Positions 60,721-64,000 of a DNA stretch of 64,000 nucleotides are shown piece after piece. Both the position numbers and the translations under genes were made by a program. Each line of letters begins with the position of its first letter. The first letter of the stretch is position 1. Source of the stretch: Parietaria judaica. Taxonomy: Eukaryota > Streptophyta > Magnoliopsida > Rosales > Urticaceae. The DNA lies in assembly GCA_954871525.1 (NCBI GenBank), contig OX940861.1:36407201-36471200 (forward strand), in the 5' to 3' direction. The notes under the pieces were generated by a model, which saw only the letters and a list, made by a program, of their open reading frames with translations, was not told the DNA's origin and made no database searches.

Positions 60721-61499
60721 CATAATTTCGCGTTGTTACCGGCGTTTTTTTTTTTTTTTTTTTTATGGTTGAAAATCAAAACCCGGGTTCCTTAACCTCA
60801 ATTAAATGTAACCTAGAAGGGGCTTTTGAGTATTTTTTTTCGTGGCATTATACGCGTCTATTCAAGGATTCAAAAGTATGAGAAAGGTTATTTCGATCGC
60901 CGCACAAATCGCGTATCAAATGAACCTATGCGTATCAAATCGCGGGGGGTTGGACGCGTGGATGTAAATATTTCAATTAAAATGTTTGGGAAAATCCGAA
61001 ATACTTGCAACCGCTAGAAGTACTCCGTCGTTTATATGTTCGACCGCTACTGTTTCCCGATAGCGGTTTGCACGATCCTTCAACGAAAATTGAGGACGCG
61101 TTACAAAATTGATAACTATTTCCTCTAAAATTACTTATGTATCAAATCAATTGGACCTCTAGACGTATTTCCTTATTACCGCTAACTATTTTCTCTTACC
61201 GCTAATCTCCGTGTAAGTACCATTATACCCTCACTAGTACTATAGAAGGGCAACGAAACAAACCCTAAACTGCAATCTCAATTCACGCCGCTTTCCTGGA
61301 CCACTTTGGAAACCCTCATCTAAATCTAGTTTTGTCCGTAACCGAAATCTAACATGTTTGAACTCAACCACCCAAGGCGTTAATGTTTGTCAACGCACCC
61401 CCGTCTCCGTCATCGTCGTAAGCTTTTTTTAAATAATTTCTTTATTCTCATATTTTTATAAAATTAGCCGAATTCTAACTTCCTTGTTCATTTGTCTTC
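60721..61499. other. Unassigned DNA with scattered ACCGCTA/TAGCGGT words
   Basis: The sequence after the transposase break has no open gene. TACCGCTAA occurs near 61180 and 61197, and GACCGCTAC and ATAGCGGTT near 61040-61065, again variants of the element's repeated word, mostly in reverse orientation. This suggests the segment still belongs to the same element. Confidence 0.4.
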
Positions 61500-61960
61500 C
61501 GTATATCAGGGTACGACTTAACTGAGCCATTATGCTGCCCAAAAAAATAGCTGCGACCAGTGAAGAACACCTGACATGCCTATCGGGGAAGTACGAACAT
61601 GTTATGCGTTGCAAGAGCGTCTTCGCCATCAATTCTTCCATCGGGCTCGCAGCGGTACTGACAGACACAAGCCATTGAACTATGGACATTTTCTTCATAG
61701 TTCAATAGCTTCTGTCTGTCCTTCGTTCAATTTTCTTGTTTTGCTTTTTTCCAACAAAGAGGGCTTGTTAAAACCGGACTTGTTGCCACTTTTCTGGCAG
61801 AGACGAATCTCGAGGAAGAGAGGTCCAGCCACCAATTCTGCACTGGATATTATAAGGCTTACCAAGCTCCCTCCTCCGGTTTTATACGAGTTGTTTTTAT
61901 CCATGGTTGATCCTTATATCATCCCGTGCATCAGGGAAGTACTAAACTTGTATGCTTCGA
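61500..61960 (+). other. Unrecognised coding-like stretch
   Basis: One plus-strand frame reads ATSEEHLTCLSGKYEHVM and then stops at about 61678; another reads RGPATNSALDIIRLTKLPPP to about 61960. Composition is gene-like but the frames do not join and I recognise no family. It may be decayed coding sequence of the element or captured host DNA. Confidence 0.25.
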
Positions 61961-62094
61961 GAGTGTCCTATGCATTTATATTTGTATTTGTTTTTTTATT
62001 TATATATTTGTTTTTTTTATTGTTTAATAAACAAAATTCAAAACAATACAACTTGTATTCCTGTATTTGTATTCCAATTAAATTATTACTTACA

Positions 62095-63060
62095 CAGTGG
62101 CAAGTATCGATTTATATAGCGGCAAGTATCTATTTACATAGCGATAATCATATGCTTAATATTAATACCCAACGCGAATGATATTTACTAATTTTGTATT
62201 ATTTAATTAACAGTAATCCAAACAATAGCGGTAAGTATCTATTATATAGCGCCAAGTATCTCTTCACATAACGGTATGTATGTATTTATATAGCGGTAAT
62301 TGTATATTTACAAAGCGGTAAGAATGTCTTTACGCATAGTTAAGTGTCTATTTACATAGCGGTAATCGTATTTTTAATACACAACGCGAATGATATTTAC
62401 TAATTTTGTATTCTTTAATAAGCAATAATCCAAACAATAGCGGTAAGTATCTATTATATAGCGGCAAATATCTCTTCACATAGCGGTAAGTTTGTATTTA
62501 CATAGCGGTAAACATGTACTCGATTTATATAGTGGCAAGTATCTATTTACATAGCGGTAATCGTATGCTTAATACACAGCGCGAATGATATTTACTAATT
62601 TTGTATTCTTTAATAAACAGTCATCCAAACAATAGCGGTAAGTATCTATTATATAGCGATAAGTATATCTTCACATAACGGTATGTATGTATTTACATAA
62701 CGGTAATTGTATATTTACAAAGCGGTAAGAATGTATTTACGCATCGGTAAGTGTCTATTTACATAGCGGTAATAGTATTTTTAATACACAACGCGAATGA
62801 TATTTACTAATTTTGTATTCTTTAATAAGCAATAATCCAAACAATAGCGGTAAGTATCTATTATATAGCGGCAAGTATATCTTCACATAGCGGTAAGTTT
62901 GTATTTACATAGCGGTAAGCATGTACTTACACAGCGGTAAGTATGTATTTACACAGCGGTAAGTGTCTAGCGGGAAGTATCTATTTACAACGCGAATGAT
63001 AGTTACTAATTTTGTATTCTTTAATAAGCAAAAATAAAAAATATATACAAATTGTCTGCG
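62095..63060 (+). repeat. AGCGGTA array of the second Mutator-like element
   Basis: I count 16 exact AGCGGTA words, all on the plus strand, between 62225 and 62965, with many one-base variants (AGCGGCA, AACGGTA, AGCGATA). Typical contexts are ATAGCGGTAAGTATCTA and TTTACATAGCGGTAA. A higher-order unit of about 200 bp, marked by GCGAATGATATTTACTAATT, recurs near 62171, 62386, 62581, 62788 and 62991. The array lies between the MURA remnant and the end of the convergent Ulp1 gene. Confidence 0.92.
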
Positions 63061-63089
63061 TAGCGGCCATGGTTCTAATAACATAGCGG

Positions 63090-64000
63090 TCATTTTTTTA
63101 ATAGCCCGTGTGCATAAATTTCCGCGGCATATCTCATTTTGGCTCTCTCTACAAATTTGTCGTTGGATAAGTCAAGCGGGCGGTTTACCATATCGAGCTC
63201 TATGAACTTCATGTAGAATATCCCACAATCTCTGGTTCTTCCCGTTGGCGATCTATTTTAAGGGCAAGCCACCCGCTTCCACGTCCACTCTCGCCCTTTG
63301 AGATGATCAAAGTGATCAGCGAATGTCAAAATCCAAGGTAGAATGGTCTTCGGATCACGCATGACTTCATCTATTTTCTCATCATAGGCGTATGTAATGG
63401 TGGAATCATACATGACAAACTCCGCCTTCAATAAATCTGCCTTGCATGAAATCCAATGTTGTGAGTCAAGGTTTATTGGGAAGTAGAGCCGCTCTTCATG
63501 CATCCATTCGCGTTCGTAGTCTCTTTCATTTGTACCGTTGACCCATTGCATAGCGGCTATTACGATATCTGTATCGTTCATTAAATCCTCTGGTTGACCC
63601 GTTAGAGCCCATATATTAATGTTATTCTTGAACAACGTAGGGAGAACGACGATTTTATCCGAATTCGGAATAGTCTCTGGTAGCTCAATCAGTCTTTTTG
63701 AGAGGCCTTTAATGATTTTGTCTAGGTGCTGCAATTAATTGTAAATTGATTCAATATTATTATAGAAATAAATGATTAAATTTTTAATGTAATCCTTGAA
63801 GACTGATTACCTCATTGTCAAGCCATTCGGATCGGGTCATGAGGCTTTTCCACCATTCGTAGTCTCTTTTTTGTAGCAAGGAACTCTCACCACCCGTTAC
63901 GTCTTTTTTGATCTTATTCCAAACACTCGTGAACTGATCGTAGATATCAGCACGACATATATCAAGTCGGTCGAAGGCAAGAGCCGCACTACGATTTCCC
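63090..64000 (-). pseudogene. Ulp1 (C48) protease gene of the second Mutator-like element, 3' part
   Basis: Read on the minus strand, one exon is open from the window end to about 63812 (FTSVWNKIKKDV.., then MTRSEWLDNE with a GTAATC donor). After an intron with acceptor near 63733 the next exon codes the protease: ALTGQPEDLM, His in SQHWISCKADL, Asp in VMYDST. An in-frame TAA at 63258-63260 follows VACP; the same frame then continues through RDCGIFYMKFIELD, which contains the catalytic Cys, to a stop at 63090-63092. The premature stop would remove the catalytic Cys, so this copy is probably dead. The N-terminus, where DUF1985 would be expected, lies outside the window. Confidence 0.85.

Overview
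The window is nuclear DNA of a flowering plant, most likely a eudicot. Genes have many short AT-rich introns with GT..AG borders, and the proteins are plant-specific: GIGANTEA, the one-helix light-harvesting-like protein OHP2, an egg-cell-secreted EC1-like protein, a plant CDK-like kinase of the At1g54610/IBS1 type, and two conserved plant proteins of unknown function. I cannot name the species.

Layout. 1-2261: a non-autonomous Mutator-like element (9-bp target duplication) carrying a nested solo LTR. 2262-11731: the promoter and complete 14-exon GIGANTEA gene (1138 aa), with an exact evening element and a G-box/evening-like cluster upstream. 13447-22720: tandem duplications and a decayed Copia retrotransposon whose protease region was split first by a 433-bp Mutator-like MITE and then by an LTR element reduced to a 2.77-kb solo LTR; removing both restores the reading frame. 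22787-27234: an intact hAT transposon (817-aa transposase, 8-bp target duplication, arrays of TCGCGA at both ends). 27246-36620: a 9.4-kb Mutator-like element with near-identical long terminal inverted repeats of about 540 bp, an intact DUF1985-Ulp1 gene (924 aa) and an intact MURA transposase (801 aa) in convergent orientation. Both transposons sit inside one copy of a tRNA-derived SINE, and an uninterrupted SINE copy at about 42400 shows the empty site. 37391-38276: a small hAT element. 39969-55737: the second block of host genes, with a solo LTR in intron 1 of the kinase. 55787-58941: a hairpin, hAT remnants, a possible snRNA-type gene and another small hAT element built of CCGGAT words. 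59000-64000: part of a second, decayed Ulp1-type Mutator-like element running off the window.

Main observation. The two Ulp1-type Mutator-like elements share an architecture but use different short words. In the first, GGGACA (or its complement) occurs 23 times between the convergent gene ends, 24 times upstream of the transposase and 4 times in an intron. In the second, AGCGGTA occurs 16 times between the gene ends and again upstream of the transposase remnant. Each element therefore has its own private word confined to its non-coding DNA. This resembles the sequence-specific anti-silencing (VANC) systems of Arabidopsis VANDAL elements, whose VANC proteins also carry DUF1985. I infer that the DUF1985-Ulp1 protein of the intact element may recognise GGGACA arrays; this is untested.
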